A stretch of DNA of 64,000 bases from Devosia sp. Root685. GTDB lineage: Bacteria; Pseudomonadota; Alphaproteobacteria; Rhizobiales; Devosiaceae. Within the stretch, counting starts at the first letter, position 1, and each line of letters starts with the position of its first letter. The stretch is from assembly GCF_001427875.1 (NCBI RefSeq), contig NZ_LMHK01000001.1:1588892-1652891 (forward strand), read 5' to 3'. Position numbers and translations under genes: made by a program. Below, piece after piece: positions 44,078-53,415 of this stretch. The notes under the pieces were generated by a model, which saw only the letters and a program-made list of their open reading frames with translations, was not told the DNA's origin and did not search any database.

Positions 44078-45651
44078 GGTTCAACTCCCGCCAGGCCCAC
44101 CGCCTCGACATAGCGGCCGGGATCGACAATATCGGCCGCCGCCCGTTGCCCCACCTCGATCAGCGGATTGGGCCAGAGCCCGATCAGGACCACGCCTGCG
44201 ACCAGCGCGCTGACCGCGCCGAAAGCCAGCCGCACCCGCGGCGTCGGCGCCACAAGCGCCATCGGCTCGCCCGAAGCCGGCTGGCCCTCCGGACCATTGC
44301 GCCAGAACACGTGCGACCAGAGCCTTGTGCCGGCAATCAGCGTCAGCACCGCATTGATGACCAGCGCCACGACCACGGCGCCGCCCACCCAGCCCAGTTC
44401 GGCATCGGCCACGCCCGCTTCGAGCAGCAGCAATTTCGGCCAGAAGCCAAGGAAAGGCGGCACGCCGGCAACGGCAAGAATAAGCACGAAGAACAGGATC
44501 GAAAGCGGCGCGCTGGCGGCATAGAGCCCGCCCATTTGCCTCGTATCGCTGGCCCCGGTCCGCTTTTCGACAAGCCCCACAACCATATAGAGCGCCGTCA
44601 TGGCGAGGATGGCGTGGAAAATGTAGATACCGGCTCCGGCAATGCCGATGACATTGGGCAGCGACAGGCCGGCCAGAATGGCGCCGATACCGCCGATGAC
44701 GAAAAAGCCCACCGCCCGGCGCAGGTGCGTTTCGGCAATGGCCCCAAGCGGCGCGATCACCAGCGTCGCAATCGCCAGCACGGCCAGCACCGGCTCCAGC
44801 ACATCGCGGCTATCGGGCAGGATAGCAACCAGCGAGCGCAGTAGCGCATAGGCGCCAACCTTGGTGAGCAGCCCCGCAAAGAGCGCTGAAACCGCCGCGG
44901 TCGGCGTGTGATAGGAGGCCGGCAACCAGGCATTGAGCGGAAAGGCCGCCGCCTTCATGCCGAAGGCGAGCAACAGCAGCGCCGCGATCCCCGTCATCGC
45001 CGCCCGATTAGCCTCGGGCGCCACCCGCATGATGTCGGCCATGTTGAGCGTGCCAAGAAGGCCATAGGTCAGCCCGAGCGCGAGCAGAAACAGCGTCGTC
45101 GCGAGGAAATTGAGGAAGCCATATTTCACCGCACCATCGAGTTGCAGCGGCGTGCCGCCCGAAACGATGAGACCAAAAGAGGCGATCAGCATCACCTCGA
45201 ACCAGACATAGAGATTGAACAAGTCGCCGGTCAGAAACGATCCCGTCACGCCAGCCAACAGCAGCAGAACCATGGAATGGAAGCCATCCCGCCCCTCATT
45301 CCCCTCGCGGTCGATCTCGGCATAGAGCACGACCACCAGCGTCACGACGGCAGCCGCCAGTGCAAAGGCGGCACCAAAGAGATCGGCCGTCAGGCTGATG
45401 CCGAAAGGCGGCAGCCATTTGCCCATGGTCATGCTCAACGGCCCCTCGCTCAACACGTCAAGCAGCAGGCTGATTTCGCAGGCGATGATAGCGAGAATGA
45501 CCAGCACGGCGCCCAGCACCGGCAGACGATTGCTGCGCCGCACCACCAAAAGCGCGGCGGCGCCCATCAGCGCCAGCACGATGGGCAGCACCAGCACCCA
45601 GTCGGCGGCGCGGGTTACAGTGTCGATCATGGCCTGAGGAAGCTCTGTCAT
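44074..45651 (-). CDS. mrpD: Mrp antiporter subunit D (proton-conducting)
   Basis: 525 residues, about 14 helices, homologous to complex I subunits NuoM/N. Seen: FNLYVWFEVMLIASFGLIVS with the key Glu, and KAAAFPLNAWLPASYHTPTA with the conserved Lys and the amphipathic helix region. It forms one of the two proton channels with MrpA. Confidence 0.9.
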   Translation of the reverse strand: MTELPQAMIDTVTRAADWVLVLPIVLALMGAAALLVVRRSNRLPVLGAVLVILAIIACEISLLLDVLSEGPLSMTMGKWLPPFGISLTADLFGAAFALAAAVVTLVVVLYAEIDREGNEGRDGFHSMVLLLLAGVTGSFLTGDLFNLYVWFEVMLIASFGLIVSGGTPLQLDGAVKYGFLNFLATTLFLLALGLTYGLLGTLNMADIMRVAPEANRAAMTGIAALLLLAFGMKAAAFPLNAWLPASYHTPTAAVSALFAGLLTKVGAYALLRSLVAILPDSRDVLEPVLAVLAIATLVIAPLGAIAETHLRRAVGFFVIGGIGAILAGLSLPNVIGIAGAGIYIFHAILAMTALYMVVGLVEKRTGASDTRQMGGLYAASAPLSILFFVLILAVAGVPPFLGFWPKLLLLEAGVADAELGWVGGAVVVALVINAVLTLIAGTRLWSHVFWRNGPEGQPASGEPMALVAPTPRVRLAFGAVSALVAGVVLIGLWPNPLIEVGQRAAADIVDPGRYVEAVGLAGVEP

Positions 45652-45653
45652 GG

Positions 45654-46034
45654 TCAGTAGCTCAGCGGCGGCTGGGGCGCATTTTCCGGCTCAGCCAGGC
45701 GCATGGTGTCGGTATTGTCGGCGTCGAGGCTTTTATAGGCACGGAATGCCAGCACCAGCAGGAAGCTGAACATGGAAAAGCCGATGACGATGGCGGTCAG
45801 GATCAGCGCCTGCGGCAGCGGATTGGCAATCGGTCCCATGGGGACATCGAGCCCCGGCGGCACGATGGGCGCCACTTCGCGCGTCACCCGCCCGGCGGTA
45901 AAGATCAAGAGGTTTACCCCATTGCCCAGAATGGTCATGCCGATCAGCATGCGGATCACCGAGCGCGAGAGCAGCAGGTAAATTCCGAGCGAAACGAAGA
46001 CACCGACCAGTGCGGCGAGGACATAGTCCATCAC
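45654..46034 (-). CDS. mrpC: Mrp antiporter subunit C
   Basis: 126 residues, three helices, NuoK-like: [20 protein letters not shown] and [20 protein letters not shown]. Overlaps the mrpB stop by 4 bases. Confidence 0.88.
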   Translation of the reverse strand: MMDYVLAALVGVFVSLGIYLLLSRSVIRMLIGMTILGNGVNLLIFTAGRVTREVAPIVPPGLDVPMGPIANPLPQALILTAIVIGFSMFSFLLVLAFRAYKSLDADNTDTMRLAEPENAPQPPLSY

Positions 46035-46456
46035 AAATCCTCCTCGCGGTCGCTTTCGAGCGCCAGGGCGATGGCCGAGAGCGTGCCGAAAACAACGAAA
46101 TAAACCCCGATATCGAAAAACATCGGCGTCGAGAGCGGCACCACGGTTTCGCCAAGATCGAGATAGAGCCAGATCGAGGTCATGAACGGCGCTTCGATAA
46201 AAAGGCTCAACAGCCCCGAAAGACCGGCCAGCAAGACGCCAAACCCGGCAATCGCCAGCGGATCGACTTTTAGCGCCCGCCGCACCGCCGGCACGCCCGA
46301 CGCCATGCCGAACACCGCAATGGACGCCGCCCCAATCAGTCCGCCGATGAAACCACCGCCCGGCTCATTGTGCCCACGCAGGCAAATGTAGACGGAAAAC
46401 ACCAGCATGGTCGCGACGATCAGCGGCGCCGCCGTGCGGAAAATGACCGTGTTCAT
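46031..46456 (-). CDS. mrpB: Mrp antiporter subunit B
   Basis: 141 residues, four helices; MnhB motif [20 protein letters not shown]. Starts inside the mrpA stop (ATGA). Confidence 0.9.
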   Translation of the reverse strand: MNTVIFRTAAPLIVATMLVFSVYICLRGHNEPGGGFIGGLIGAASIAVFGMASGVPAVRRALKVDPLAIAGFGVLLAGLSGLLSLFIEAPFMTSIWLYLDLGETVVPLSTPMFFDIGVYFVVFGTLSAIALALESDREEDL

Positions 46457-48825
46457 GGCCCCACTCCCTCCGCCTTTTTCCGTCGCCGCAACAGCGCCAG
46501 AATGGCGATGCCCGCGCCCATCACCACCGAGATTTCGCCCAACGTATCAAAACCGCGATAGTCGACGAGGATGACGTTGACGATATTGGCGCCGTGAGCG
46601 ATCGGCACGCTGGTGGCCGTGAAGAAATCCGATAGCCGCGTGTCGAGCGCGCCGCTCAGCACCAGCATGAGCAAAAGGCTGACCCCGGCCCCGCAAACCA
46701 CGGCCAGCGTTCCGTCGCGCGCCCAGTCCTCGAACGGCCGGTGATCCCTAGCATCAAGCCTGAGATTGGTCATGACGATGGTGAGGATCACCACTGACAG
46801 AATTTCCACCATCAACTGGGTAAAGGCCAGGTCCGGCGCCCCGAACAACAGGAAGATCAGTGCCAGCGCAGTGCCCTGAATGCCGAGCGAGAGAATGGCG
46901 ATAAGCCGGCTCTGGGCAATCAGCACCGCGGCCAATCCCAGCACCGCCAGCAGCACCACGCCCCATTCGTATGGGCGCAGATCCGGCAGGACGAGGCGCT
47001 TGGACCAATCGCCGAGATCAGCCGTCGGCACGATCCAGTCGAAACCACCCAGCGCCAGCATGGGCCAGAACAGCGCCACCGCCAGCACAACGAAGACCAG
47101 AACGAGATAGTGTTCGAGCTTACCGTGATGGAGGAAGCGCGTCACCGATGCGGCAAAACGAATAAGGCCAAACATGACGGCATCGAAAACCGTGTCGGCG
47201 TTCCAGCCAAGGCCAGCACTCAGACGCCGCAACACCGTGCGGATGGCATAGGCCTGCCGGAACACGACAATGCCGAGCAACCAGGTCAGTGCCGAAAGCC
47301 AGATCAGCGGGCTCGCCAGATCAAGCGCCAGCGTCAAGTGCGGCTCGACCCCATGCCCCAGAATGGCCGTCGCACCCGGCGCCAACACATCATGGCCCAG
47401 CCAATCGGGCAGGAGGCCGGCAACCACACCCATGCCACCAAGCAGGATCGGTCCCGCCAGCATGGCCACGGGCGCCTCATGCGGTGATTTCGGCACCGGC
47501 AGGGCGTCGCCGAGGAATGGCTTGACCATCACCACCAACGCCACGCCGGCCAGCAGCGCATTGCCGGTTACCAGCACAGCCAGCACCAGCCACATGGCCC
47601 AGCCGCCCCCGACCAGCGCCAGATACATTTCTTCCTTGGCAAAATAACCGACGGTCAGCGGCAGGCCGATCATCGATAGCGCCGCCAGCGCCGCGCCGAT
47701 AAAGCTCACCGGCATCTTGTCGGCCAATCCGCCGAGCGCGGTAATATCGCGCGTCCCCGCCCCGTGATCGACGGCGCCCGCTACCATGAACAGCCCCGCC
47801 TTGTAGCAGGCATGCGCCACGAAATAGACCAGCATGGCCGCAATCGCCGCCTCGCTGCCAAGCCCGATCAGCAGCACCAGCAAGCCCAGCGACGCGATCG
47901 TCGTCTGCGCCAATATCTGCTTGAGATCGGTCTCCTTAAGCGCGCCCAGCGCGCCCCAGATCAGCGTCACCCCGCCAAAAGCCACCAAGAGGCCAGTCCA
48001 AACATCGGTCCCGCCCAGAACCGGCGTCATGCGCGCGAGGAGATAAACACCCGCCTGCACCATGGTCGCCGAATGCAGAAAGGCCGACACAGGCGTCGGC
48101 GCCTCCATGGCATTGGGCAACCAGAAATGCAGCGGAAACTGCGCCGATTTGGTGAACGCCGCGCCCACGAACAGCGCCAGCACCAAAACATAAAGCGCTG
48201 ATTCCTTCAGCACGCCTTCGAGCCCGCGCAACTCGCTCAAAAGCCAGGTGCCCGACAGATGCTGCGCGAGGATGACGCCAACAAGCAGGCACATGCCCCC
48301 GATATTGGTGATCACCAGCGCCTGAATGGCCCCACGCCGCGCTGCCTGCCGATTATGATCAAAGCCGATCAGCAGGAAGGAGGTGATCGAGGTCGCCTCC
48401 CAGAACATGAACAGCGCCAGCATATTGTCGGCCAGCACGAGGCCCAGCATCGAGCCCATGAACGCGAGGAGATAGCCGAGAAACCGCCCCTGATGCGGAT
48501 GGCCTTTCAGATAGGCCCCGGCATAGAGCACGATCAGCGCGCCAATTCCGGCAATGGTCAATGCGAAGACCAGGCTCAGCCCATCGAGGAAGAACGCGAG
48601 CGTCAGTCCATAGGACGGCACCCAGTCGATGGCGGCGGCGATGGTCCCGCCCCCGACGACCGGCTCGCCCAACCTGATCAGCAGCATGAAAATGCCCGCC
48701 GGCGCTATCGCCAGAATCCACGCCGAATAGCTGCCGGCAAGGCGGTGAATGAAAGGCGCCAGAATTGCCGCGAGGAACGGCGCCAGAGCCACGAGGGCAA
48801 TACTTGCGTCCAAGGACAGCCCCAC
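46453..48825 (-). CDS. mrpA: Mrp antiporter subunit A
   Basis: 790 residues from GTG 48825 (GGGGAGGGG lies before it). The N-terminal 500 residues are a NuoL-like antiporter module ([40 protein letters not shown]), and the C-terminal part holds the MbhD/MbhE-like helices ([20 protein letters not shown]). With B-G it forms the full Mrp complex that exports sodium (or potassium) in exchange for protons. All seven genes are in one operon with ATGA overlaps or 2-base spacing, so expression is coupled; the promoter is in 48826-49042. Confidence 0.92.
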   Translation of the reverse strand: MGLSLDASIALVALAPFLAAILAPFIHRLAGSYSAWILAIAPAGIFMLLIRLGEPVVGGGTIAAAIDWVPSYGLTLAFFLDGLSLVFALTIAGIGALIVLYAGAYLKGHPHQGRFLGYLLAFMGSMLGLVLADNMLALFMFWEATSITSFLLIGFDHNRQAARRGAIQALVITNIGGMCLLVGVILAQHLSGTWLLSELRGLEGVLKESALYVLVLALFVGAAFTKSAQFPLHFWLPNAMEAPTPVSAFLHSATMVQAGVYLLARMTPVLGGTDVWTGLLVAFGGVTLIWGALGALKETDLKQILAQTTIASLGLLVLLIGLGSEAAIAAMLVYFVAHACYKAGLFMVAGAVDHGAGTRDITALGGLADKMPVSFIGAALAALSMIGLPLTVGYFAKEEMYLALVGGGWAMWLVLAVLVTGNALLAGVALVVMVKPFLGDALPVPKSPHEAPVAMLAGPILLGGMGVVAGLLPDWLGHDVLAPGATAILGHGVEPHLTLALDLASPLIWLSALTWLLGIVVFRQAYAIRTVLRRLSAGLGWNADTVFDAVMFGLIRFAASVTRFLHHGKLEHYLVLVFVVLAVALFWPMLALGGFDWIVPTADLGDWSKRLVLPDLRPYEWGVVLLAVLGLAAVLIAQSRLIAILSLGIQGTALALIFLLFGAPDLAFTQLMVEILSVVILTIVMTNLRLDARDHRPFEDWARDGTLAVVCGAGVSLLLMLVLSGALDTRLSDFFTATSVPIAHGANIVNVILVDYRGFDTLGEISVVMGAGIAILALLRRRKKAEGVGP

Positions 48826-49042
48826 TCAGCCCCTCCCCAATGTGCCAGTCGGTCTTCGATTTTCCCAGAGAACCTTAACCATGACACCCCGGAGGACAAG
48901 CCAAATCGGACCGGCAGCGTCGATAGTTGCGGATATCTGCAAAGGCCGTCGCCCCTCTGGCAATCGCGGGCCGGGCGGCCTATGTCCTTGTGACCCTTTT
49001 GCGGCCGTAAAACTCCGCACCTCAAAAAACTGCGGAAAGACG
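48826..49042. promoter_or_regulatory. divergent promoter region mrpA / ptrB
   Basis: 217 bases without a gene between two divergently read units. No clear operator was recognised. Confidence 0.4.
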
Positions 49043-51124
49043 ATGAGCCCGACCACTCCCCCCAAAGCCAAGCGCGTGCCCCATAGCCACACCCATCACG
49101 GCGTGACCCGTGAAGACCCCTGGGCGTGGCTGCGCGCCGACAACTGGCAGGAGGTAATGCAGGCCCCCGAAACGCTCGACCCCGAAATTCGCGGATATCT
49201 CGACGCCGAAAACGCTTACTACGAAGACCAGTTCGGCAAGCCGACCGCCGCGCTGCAGGACAAGATCTACAAGGAAATCCGCGGCCGCATCAAAGAGGAC
49301 GATTCCGGCATTCCCTCGCCCGATGGTCCCTGGGCCTATAATTCGCGCATGCTCGAAGGCAAGCAGTACCCACAGGTCGTCCGCACCCCGCGCGGAGGCG
49401 GCGCCGAAACCGTGCTGCTCGATTGCAATGTGGAAGCGGGCGAAGACTATTTCGGCTTTGCCGGCGCCGACCACGACATGAGCCACCGCTATCTCGCCTG
49501 GGCCGCCGACCGCGCCGGCTCGGAATATTACGACATCGTCGTGCGCGATCTCGAAACCGGCGTCGACAGCGCGGACGTCATCAAGGACACCGCCGGCTCC
49601 TATGTCTGGTCCAATGACTCCAGCGCCATCTACTACACCGAATATGACGACAACCACCGCCCCTATCGTGTGCGCCGCCACGATATCGGCACCGCGCAAT
49701 CCGCCGATCCGATCATCTACGAAGAATCAGATCCTGGCTTTTTCGTCGGCGTGGGCAAAACGCAAAACGACAAGTTCATCGTCATCGACGCACACGATCA
49801 CCAGACCTCGGAAGTCTATCTGATCGACGCCGAAAAGGGCGGCGCGCCCGTCATCGTCGCCCCCCGCCTCACCGATCGCGAATATGATGTCGAGGAACGC
49901 GACGGCCTCCTCTATATCCGCACCAATGCCGATGGCGCCGAAGACTATAAGGTCGTCACCGCCCCGCTCGACAATCCCGGCGCTGACAACTGGACCGACC
50001 TTATCGCCCATCGCCCCGGCGTGCTGGTGCTCGATACCATCGTCATAGCAAACCATCTCCTGCGCCTCGAACGCCAGGACGGTCTCCCGCGCATCGTCGT
50101 CCGCGACCTCACGACCGGCAAGGAAGACGTCGTCCGCTTCGAGGAAGAGGCTTACGCCCTCGGCATGTCGGTCGGCTACGAATTCGACACCACCGTCTTC
50201 CGCCTCTCCTATTCTTCCCCGACGACGCCCAACCAGGTCTTCGACGTCGATCTCGCAACCGGCGCGCGCACTCTCCTCAAAACCCAAGAAGTCCCCTCGG
50301 GCCACGACCCCGCGCACTACGAAACCCACCGCATTTTTGCCAAGGCGTCAGACGGCGCCGAAGTCCCCGTGACCCTCCTCTACAAGAAGGGCACAAAACT
50401 CGACGGCTCCAACCCGGCGCTTCTTTACGGCTATGGCGCCTATGGCATGTCCATGCCAGCGTCGTTCTCCGTCTCGGTTCTGTCGCTCGTCGATCGCGGC
50501 TTCGTCTATGCCATCGCCCATATTCGCGGCGGCATGGACAAGGGCTATGCCTGGTACAAGAACGGCCGACGCGAGCATAAGACCAACACGTTCACCGATT
50601 TCATCGCCGCTGCCGAAGCGCTGATCGCCGGCGGCTATACCCAAAAGGGCAAGATCGTCGCGCAGGGCGGGTCGGCCGGCGGCATGCTGATGGGCGCCGT
50701 GGCCAATCTCCGCCCGGACCTCTGGGCCGGTGTCATCGCCCAGGTGCCCTTCGTCGATGTGCTCAACACCATGCTCGACGACACCCTGCCGCTGACCCCG
50801 CCCGAATGGCCCGAATGGGGCAATCCCATTACCTCGGAAGCGGACTACACCCGCATCGCCGCCTACGCCCCCTATGAGGCGGTATCGGCCCAAAACTATC
50901 CGCCGATTTTCGCCCTTGCCGGCCTCACCGATCCGCGCGTCACCTATTGGGAGCCCGCCAAGTGGGTCGCCAAACTCCGAGCAACCGCAACGGGGGATGC
51001 GCCATTATATCTCAAGACCAATATGGGGGCCGGCCACGGCGGGGCCTCGGGTCGCTTTGATCGGCTCAAGGAAACCGCCCAGTGCTACGCCTTTGCCATA
51101 AAGTCAGCGGGATTAGACGGTTAG
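49043..51124 (+). CDS. ptrB: oligopeptidase B (S9A family)
   Basis: 693 residues from ATG 49043 with GGAAAG upstream. N-terminal seven-bladed propeller, then an alpha/beta hydrolase domain with nucleophile Ser544 in QGGSAGGMLMG, the Asp in LTDPRVTYWEPAKW and the His in GAGHGGASGR. It cuts after basic residues in short peptides in the cytoplasm. The N-terminal PHSHTHHGVTREDPWAWLR is typical. Confidence 0.92.
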   Translation: MSPTTPPKAKRVPHSHTHHGVTREDPWAWLRADNWQEVMQAPETLDPEIRGYLDAENAYYEDQFGKPTAALQDKIYKEIRGRIKEDDSGIPSPDGPWAYNSRMLEGKQYPQVVRTPRGGGAETVLLDCNVEAGEDYFGFAGADHDMSHRYLAWAADRAGSEYYDIVVRDLETGVDSADVIKDTAGSYVWSNDSSAIYYTEYDDNHRPYRVRRHDIGTAQSADPIIYEESDPGFFVGVGKTQNDKFIVIDAHDHQTSEVYLIDAEKGGAPVIVAPRLTDREYDVEERDGLLYIRTNADGAEDYKVVTAPLDNPGADNWTDLIAHRPGVLVLDTIVIANHLLRLERQDGLPRIVVRDLTTGKEDVVRFEEEAYALGMSVGYEFDTTVFRLSYSSPTTPNQVFDVDLATGARTLLKTQEVPSGHDPAHYETHRIFAKASDGAEVPVTLLYKKGTKLDGSNPALLYGYGAYGMSMPASFSVSVLSLVDRGFVYAIAHIRGGMDKGYAWYKNGRREHKTNTFTDFIAAAEALIAGGYTQKGKIVAQGGSAGGMLMGAVANLRPDLWAGVIAQVPFVDVLNTMLDDTLPLTPPEWPEWGNPITSEADYTRIAAYAPYEAVSAQNYPPIFALAGLTDPRVTYWEPAKWVAKLRATATGDAPLYLKTNMGAGHGGASGRFDRLKETAQCYAFAIKSAGLDG

Positions 51125-51222
51125 TTCACACCCCGTCATTGTTGCGCCAAGCCAAAGTGCTTATAACTCTTCGATAATTCCAGTTTCGCTTTAGCGTCAT
51201 CTTTCCTGAAACGGAGGCTACC

Positions 51223-51831
51223 ATGTCCACCAAGTTTACCCTGCCGCCCTTGCCCTACGCTTACGACGCCCTGGGCCCCTACATGTCGGCCGAGACGCTT
51301 GAGTTCCACCACGACAAGCACCACCAGGCTTACGTCACCAATGGCGAAAAGCTCCTGGAAGGTTCGGGCCTCGAAATCCTGCCGCTCGAAGACATCGTCA
51401 AGGAATCCTTCGGCAAGAATGCCGGCCTCTTCAACAATGCCGGTCAGCACTACAACCACGTGCACTTCTGGAACTGGATGAAGCCCAATGGCGGCGGCAA
51501 GAGCCTGCCGGGCAAGCTTCAGGCTGCTGTCGATTCCGATCTTGGTGGTTTTGAAAAGCTCCGCGCCGATTTCATCGCCGCCGGCACCACTCAGTTCGGC
51601 TCCGGCTGGGCCTGGATTTCGGTCAAGAACGGCAAGCTCGAAATTTCGAAGACCGCCAATGGCGAATCCCCGCTCGTTTATGGCGGCAAGCCGATCCTCG
51701 GCGTCGACGTGTGGGAACACTCCTATTACATCGACTACCGCAATGCCCGTCCGAAGTACCTCGAAGCCTGGTTCGATAACCTCGTCAATTGGGAACACGT
51801 CGAGCTGCTGTTCGAAGAAGCTACGGCTTAA
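51223..51831 (+). CDS. sodB: superoxide dismutase, Fe type
   Basis: 202 residues with metal ligands His29 (FHHDKHHQAYV), His79 (NHVHFWNWM), Asp162 and His166 (DVWEHSYYIDY). The AGTTQFGSGWAW segment (Gln, not His-Gly, at the outer sphere) points to the iron form. CGGAGG lies 5-6 bases before the ATG. It dismutates superoxide in the cytoplasm. Confidence 0.95.
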   Translation: MSTKFTLPPLPYAYDALGPYMSAETLEFHHDKHHQAYVTNGEKLLEGSGLEILPLEDIVKESFGKNAGLFNNAGQHYNHVHFWNWMKPNGGGKSLPGKLQAAVDSDLGGFEKLRADFIAAGTTQFGSGWAWISVKNGKLEISKTANGESPLVYGGKPILGVDVWEHSYYIDYRNARPKYLEAWFDNLVNWEHVELLFEEATA

Positions 51832-51860
51832 GCACCCCCAATACTTTCGGCTTTGCCCTC

Positions 51861-51895
51861 AACCCGCCCGCGCTCTGCGCCGGCGGGTTTTGTTT
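51861..51895 (+). terminator. rho-independent terminator of sodB
   Basis: AACCCGCC and GGCGGGTT arms with a 13-base loop containing a smaller GCGC pairing, followed by TTTTGTTT, 30 bases after the sodB stop. Confidence 0.85.
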
Positions 51896-51907
51896 AACTC
51901 CCGAGAA

Positions 51908-52023
51908 CACCCCCTCCCAGCCTCCCCCATCAAGGGGGAGGTGAAGGGATTGTGGTTGTGGAAATGGGCTGCCCCAAACTCGATCAGCACCTCCCCCTTG
52001 ATGGGGGAGGATGGGAGGGGGTG
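51908..52023. repeat. 116-bp inverted repeat element (copy 2 of 3)
   Basis: Same arms as 14899-15014 (CACCCCCTCCCAGCCTCCCC and complementary end). The middle shows AACTCGAT as in the copy at 61103. Confidence 0.85.
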
Positions 52024-52115
52024 ACCGGCACACTCCATCTCAGCCACCGATTAACTTTCCCAAGAATATCCGCGACTTGGGGGAACCCCCACCTTCAAAT
52101 CACCTTTGGTCCGTG

Positions 52116-52130
52116 TTAACGATCCATTTA
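52116..52130. promoter_or_regulatory. candidate CtrA-like site
   Basis: TTAA-N7-TTTA, one mismatch from TTAA-N7-TTAA, 17 bases before the TTG start of the receiver protein gene. Motif only. Confidence 0.3.
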
Positions 52131-52147
52131 CCACGAGGGGAAATGCA

Positions 52148-52696
52148 TTGTCGTCACGGCCAAAAACGGTCGCCATTCTGGCCGCCAACCCTGCGCTGAC
52201 TTCTGTGCTGACCATGGTGTTGGCCGGCGATACGCGGCTGCGCGTGCGCCCCTTCGAGAGCGAAGCCGAGCTTTTCGCCTATATGCGCATCGCCCCGCTC
52301 GACATGTTGGTCGTCGATTTTGACCGCGAAGGCCGCCCGGCCTATGAAATGGTCGAAGCCATCCGCTTGGATGCTCGTTTCGTCAGCCGCGAATTGCCCG
52401 TCATCGCCCTCACCCGCAGCATTACCCCGCCGATGCGCCATCAGGCGATCAGCGCCGGCATCGATGAAGTGCTGGTCAAGCCCATGTCGCCGCGCCACCT
52501 CTTGCAGCGCGTGCAGGCCCGCTTGATCAATCGCAGCGTCATCGGCCTTCTCGGCTCCGGCTATCGCGGCCCCGAACGTCGCGACCGCGTGCCGCTCTCC
52601 AAGCCCCAGCCCCAACCGGCTCGCCGCGCGACCGACAATGTCGTCCCGCTCTTCCCCGACCGCCGCAAGCCCATGCACCCGGGGCTAGAGCCGTAG
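52148..52696 (+). CDS. stand-alone receiver-domain protein
   Basis: 182 residues if translation starts at TTG 52148, chosen since GAGGGG lies 7 bases upstream; an earlier TTG at 52106 has none. Receiver features: VAILAANPAL, the acceptor Asp in MLVVDFDREGRP, and VLVKPMSPRHLL. The C-terminal 50 residues are Arg/Pro-rich and disordered, no output domain. Single gene with unknown partner. Confidence 0.75.
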   Translation: MSSRPKTVAILAANPALTSVLTMVLAGDTRLRVRPFESEAELFAYMRIAPLDMLVVDFDREGRPAYEMVEAIRLDARFVSRELPVIALTRSITPPMRHQAISAGIDEVLVKPMSPRHLLQRVQARLINRSVIGLLGSGYRGPERRDRVPLSKPQPQPARRATDNVVPLFPDRRKPMHPGLEP

Positions 52697-52735
52697 GCCG
52701 AGCGGCTTCCGGCGCCTAAGCCGACTTCATCCCCC

Positions 52736-52866
52736 AGTAGACCTCATCCTGAGGTGCGAAGCGCCAGCGTAGCCTCGAAGGACGAGGGCGTGCCACGATG
52801 GCTCCACTCGCTCGCCCCCGTGGTTCGAGGCTTTGCTCGCGCAAAGCACCTCACCATGAGGGCTTT
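52736..52866. repeat. paired copy of CCTCATGGTGAGGTGC repeat
   Basis: A half element (52736-52798, CCTCATCCTGAGGTGCG ... CCTCGAAGGACGAGGGCG) is followed by an inverted half (52814-52866, CCGTGGTTCGAGG ... GCACCTCACCATGAGGG). Same family as 25051 and 29037. Confidence 0.7.
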
Positions 52867-52872
52867 TGGGAG

Positions 52873-53415
52873 CTACCGCTTCTGCTCCAGCACCCAGCTG
52901 ACCTTGTTCCACAAATCCTCAACCGAATCCGCGAACTGCACATTCCGGTCATAACCGCCAACCGAGTGCGACAGCACATCGCCGGCAAAACCCCTCACCG
53001 CTTCAAAGGCCCGGTGACGATTGAGCATGACCACAGGCTTGGCCCGCCCCTTTGTCGATGCCCAGCTCCCGAACAGGGCCGAAATCGAGGCCAGCGAGCC
53101 CGGCAAGGCCACCAGCACTTGCGCCTCTTCGGCAAAGAGGGCATGCCGCGCCTGGCGCTCCGGCACGATCCGCACCGGCATGTCCGACACGGTGGGCGGC
53201 AAGGTCGCATCGGCGTCGGCCAGAACCGACACCACACCGCCCGCCGTCTTTGCCGCCGTCATCAGCGGCAGTGGCCCAACACCATTCTCCCATAGGCACA
53301 AAAGCTGTGCGCCGCGCCGGGCAAACAGCGTTCCCGTCTGGCTCATCAGGCTGGCGCGTTCCGGATCGCCCGGCCCCTTGTCCGAGGCGAAAATGCCGAT
53401 GACCGCCATGCTCAT
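52873..53415 (-). CDS. LOG/SLOG-like nucleotide-binding protein (degenerate)
   Basis: 180 residues. A Rossmann-like start (AVIGIFASDKGPGDPERA) and VLVALPGSLASISALFGSWA correspond to the LOG family, whose hallmark PGGxGT is changed here to PGSLAS. LOG enzymes release cytokinin-type ribosides or cleave nucleotides; loss of the motif makes this uncertain. ATG overlaps the HerA-like gene stop (ATGA). Confidence 0.6.
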   Translation of the reverse strand: MSMAVIGIFASDKGPGDPERASLMSQTGTLFARRGAQLLCLWENGVGPLPLMTAAKTAGGVVSVLADADATLPPTVSDMPVRIVPERQARHALFAEEAQVLVALPGSLASISALFGSWASTKGRAKPVVMLNRHRAFEAVRGFAGDVLSHSVGGYDRNVQFADSVEDLWNKVSWVLEQKR

